Positions 62,327 to 64,000 of a stretch of DNA of 64,000 bases are shown one piece after another. The notes under the pieces are model-generated. The model made no database searches, was not told where the DNA came from, and saw nothing but the letters and a program-made list of their open reading frames with translations. A program made the position numbers and the translations under genes. This DNA comes from Canna indica (lineage: Eukaryota; Streptophyta; Magnoliopsida; Zingiberales; Cannaceae), in NCBI GenBank assembly GCA_034359265.1, contig CP136893.1:49487501-49551500 (forward strand), given 5' to 3'. Within the stretch, counting starts at the first letter, position 1, and every line of letters begins with the position of its first letter.

Positions 62327-64000
62327 ATTCACTGTGATGGGAGAAGTTGTTAATCGATTTATTTTGGACAGACTAATGCAAAGAATTGCACGCTTTTTCG
62401 AATAGAATCTAGAACGAAGTCGACTGATTGACCTTCGGGGTATCGGCTAGAAACGCCCAGCAATCTAAGTCGCGAGCGACTCCAGAATATTCACTGTGAT
62501 GGTAGAAGTTGTTAATCGAGTTATTTTTGACAGACTAATGCAAAGAATTGCACGATTTTTCAAATAGATACTTGAACGAAGCCGAGTGGTTGAACTTCGG
62601 GGTATCGGCTAGAAACGCCCAGAAATCTGAGACACAAGCGACTCCAGAACATTCACTGTGATGGGAGAAGTTGTTAATCGGGTTATTTTTGACAGACTAA
62701 TGCAAAGAATTGCATGATTTTTCGAAGAGAATCTTGAACGAAGCCGACTGATTGAACTACGAGGTATCAGCTCGAAACGACCAGCAACCTATGACCTGAG
62801 CGACTCCAGAACATTCACTGTGATGGGAGAAGTTGTTAATCAATTTATTTTTGACAGACTAATGCAAAGATTTGCACGCTTTTTCGAATAGAATCTAGAA
62901 CGAAGTCGACTAATTGACCTTCGGGGTATTGGCTAGAAACGCCCAGCAATCTAAATCCCGAGCGACTCCAGAACATTCACTGTGATGGGAGAAGTTGTTA
63001 ATCGAGTTATTTTTGACAAACTAATGCAAAGAATTGCACGCTTTTTCAAATAGAATCTTGAACGAAGCCGACTGATAGACCTTCGGGGTATCGGCTAGAA
63101 ACGCCCAGCAATCTAAGTCGTGAGCGACTCTAGAATATTCACTGTGATGGTAGAAGTTGTTAATCGAGTTATTTTTGACAGACTAATGCAAAGAATTGCA
63201 TGATTTTTCGAATAGATACTTGAACGAAGCCGAGTGGTTGAACTTCGGGGTATCGGCTAGAAACGCCCAAAAATCTGAGACACAAGCGACTCCAGAACAT
63301 TCACTGTGATGGGAGAAGTTGTTAATTGGGTTATTTTTGACAGACTAATGCAAAGAATTGCATGATTTTTCGAAGAGAATCTTGAACGAAGCAGACTGAT
63401 TGAACTACGAGGTATCAGCTCGAAACGACCAGTAATCTGTGACTCGAGCGACTCTAGAACATTTATTATGATGGGAGAAGTTGTTAATCGAGTTATTTTT
63501 GACAAACTAATGCAAAGAATTGCACGCTTTTTGGAATAGAATCTTGAACGAAGCCGACGGATTGAACTTCGGGGTATCGGTTCGAAACGACCAGAAATTT
63601 GAGTCACAAGCGACTCCAGAACATTCACTGTGATGGGAGAAGTTGTTAATCGATTTATTTTTGATAGAATAATGCAAAGAATTGCACGCTTTTTCGAATA
63701 GAATCTAGAACGAAGTCGACTGATTGACCTTCGGGGTATCGGCTAGAAACGCCCAGCAATCTAAGTCCCGAACGACTCCACAACATTCACTGTGACGGGA
63801 GAAGTTGTTAATCTAGATATTTTTGACAGACTAATACAAATAATTGCACGATTTTTCGAATAGAATCTTGAACGAAGCCGACTGGTTGAACTTCGGGGTA
63901 TCGGTTAGAAACGCCCAGCAATCTGATTCCCGAGCGACTCCAGAACATTCACTGTGATGGGAGAAGTTGTTAATCGAGTTATTTTTGACAAACTAATGCA
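62327..64000 (+). repeat. 24-mer long HOR unit, next copy, cut by window end
   Basis: Repeats 58439-60112 with few differences (CCCAAAAATC near 63268, TATCGGTTAGAAAC near 63900). The 11-mer module starts at 62489. The last monomer start is 63947, so 54 bp of it are present. Confidence 0.91.

Larger units (their letters stand above)
1..64000 (+). repeat. Satellite DNA array, 162-bp monomer, head-to-tail across the whole window
   Basis: The landmark ATTCACTGTGATGGGAGAAG or a close variant recurs every 162 bp from base 1 (1, 163, 325, 487 and so on) to 63947. Every copy I checked is in the same orientation. Following the phase through the window gives 395 complete units and a final 54-bp partial one, with a net phase loss of 44 bp explained by twelve small indels. 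No non-satellite base was found and neither array edge is in the window. The sequence shows the tandem organisation directly. A heterochromatic or centromeric location is inferred. The array holds no supportable gene, so the usual note for gene-free stretches applies to all of it. Confidence 0.98.

Noticed and set aside
1..64000. A giant repetitive minus-strand protein if TAG were read as an amino acid
   Set aside because: TAG is the main stop in that frame, which is intriguing. TGA stops also arise freely, for example wherever TTCGGGG becomes TTCAGGG (3512, 8212, 9181) or AATCGAG/AATCGAT becomes AATCAAG/AATCAAT (19449, 27078, 35178, 44371, 58953). Twelve indels also shift the frame. Finding one frame in six with few stops in 54 codons is not improbable.
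1..64000. CRISPR array
   Set aside because: There is no repeat-spacer structure. The whole 162-bp unit is conserved, with no short conserved repeat separated by unique spacers and no cas genes.
1..64000. Embedded transposable element, tRNA or rRNA gene
   Set aside because: The 162-bp phase is accounted for at every point by small indels totalling -44 bp, leaving no room for an insertion. The TTCGAAAC motif resembles a tRNA T-loop but no cloverleaf surrounds it.

Overview
The window is one uninterrupted satellite DNA array. From the first base to the last it consists of head-to-tail copies of a 162-bp monomer, all in the same orientation. Phase tracking from base 1 gives 395 complete monomers plus a 54-bp partial one. 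I found no gene, RNA gene, transposon, CRISPR array, microsatellite or unique sequence. Open reading frames here are by-products of the monomer length (162 = 3 x 54), and I call none of them a gene. Long homogeneous satellite with layered higher-order repeats (HORs) points to eukaryotic, probably pericentromeric, centromeric or other heterochromatic DNA. The monomer is not a family I recognise, so I do not name an organism. Retained CpG dinucleotides fit a genome with little CpG methylation, such as many invertebrates, but this is weak evidence.

Monomer, read by eye (position 1 = the A of ATTCACTGTG): about 44% GC and bipartite. Positions 1-80 are AT-rich (about 34% GC) and 81-162 are GC-richer (about 54%). 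The second half holds interlocked inverted repeats at 89-121 and a short dyad near 143-156. Linked variants at a dozen or so positions define recurring monomer types, and their order defines the HORs.

Layout: 1-5508, 7-mer HOR (1134 bp) with 'AAAGCTAAG' monomers. 5509-10691, mixed, with a 6-mer (972 bp) duplicated at 7938-9881. 10692-12311, 4-mer (648 bp). 13284-17819, two copies of a 14-mer (2268 bp). 17820-27536, an 11-mer module (1782 bp), its 8-mer derivative and a 1133-bp segment marked by a one-base deletion. 27537-31100, 9-mer (1458 bp). 31101-35637, mixed, with another 11-mer module. 35638-41141, two copies of a 17-mer (2752 bp). 42114-43371, two copies of a 629-bp 4-mer containing a 142-bp truncated monomer. 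44506-51472, 5- and 6-mers that bring back the 'AAAGCTAAG' type, with an 11-mer module between them. 51473-64000, a 24-mer (3888 bp) preceded by a 43-mer relative (6966 bp) that equals the 24-mer plus an internal 12-mer and an internal 7-mer duplication.

Only twelve net length changes occur in about 395 monomers (sum -44 bp), and several are shared by separated copies. This is what repeated unequal exchange or amplification of multi-monomer blocks leaves behind. Copy-number and identity statements come from reading by eye, and recent near-identical blocks could be affected by assembly.
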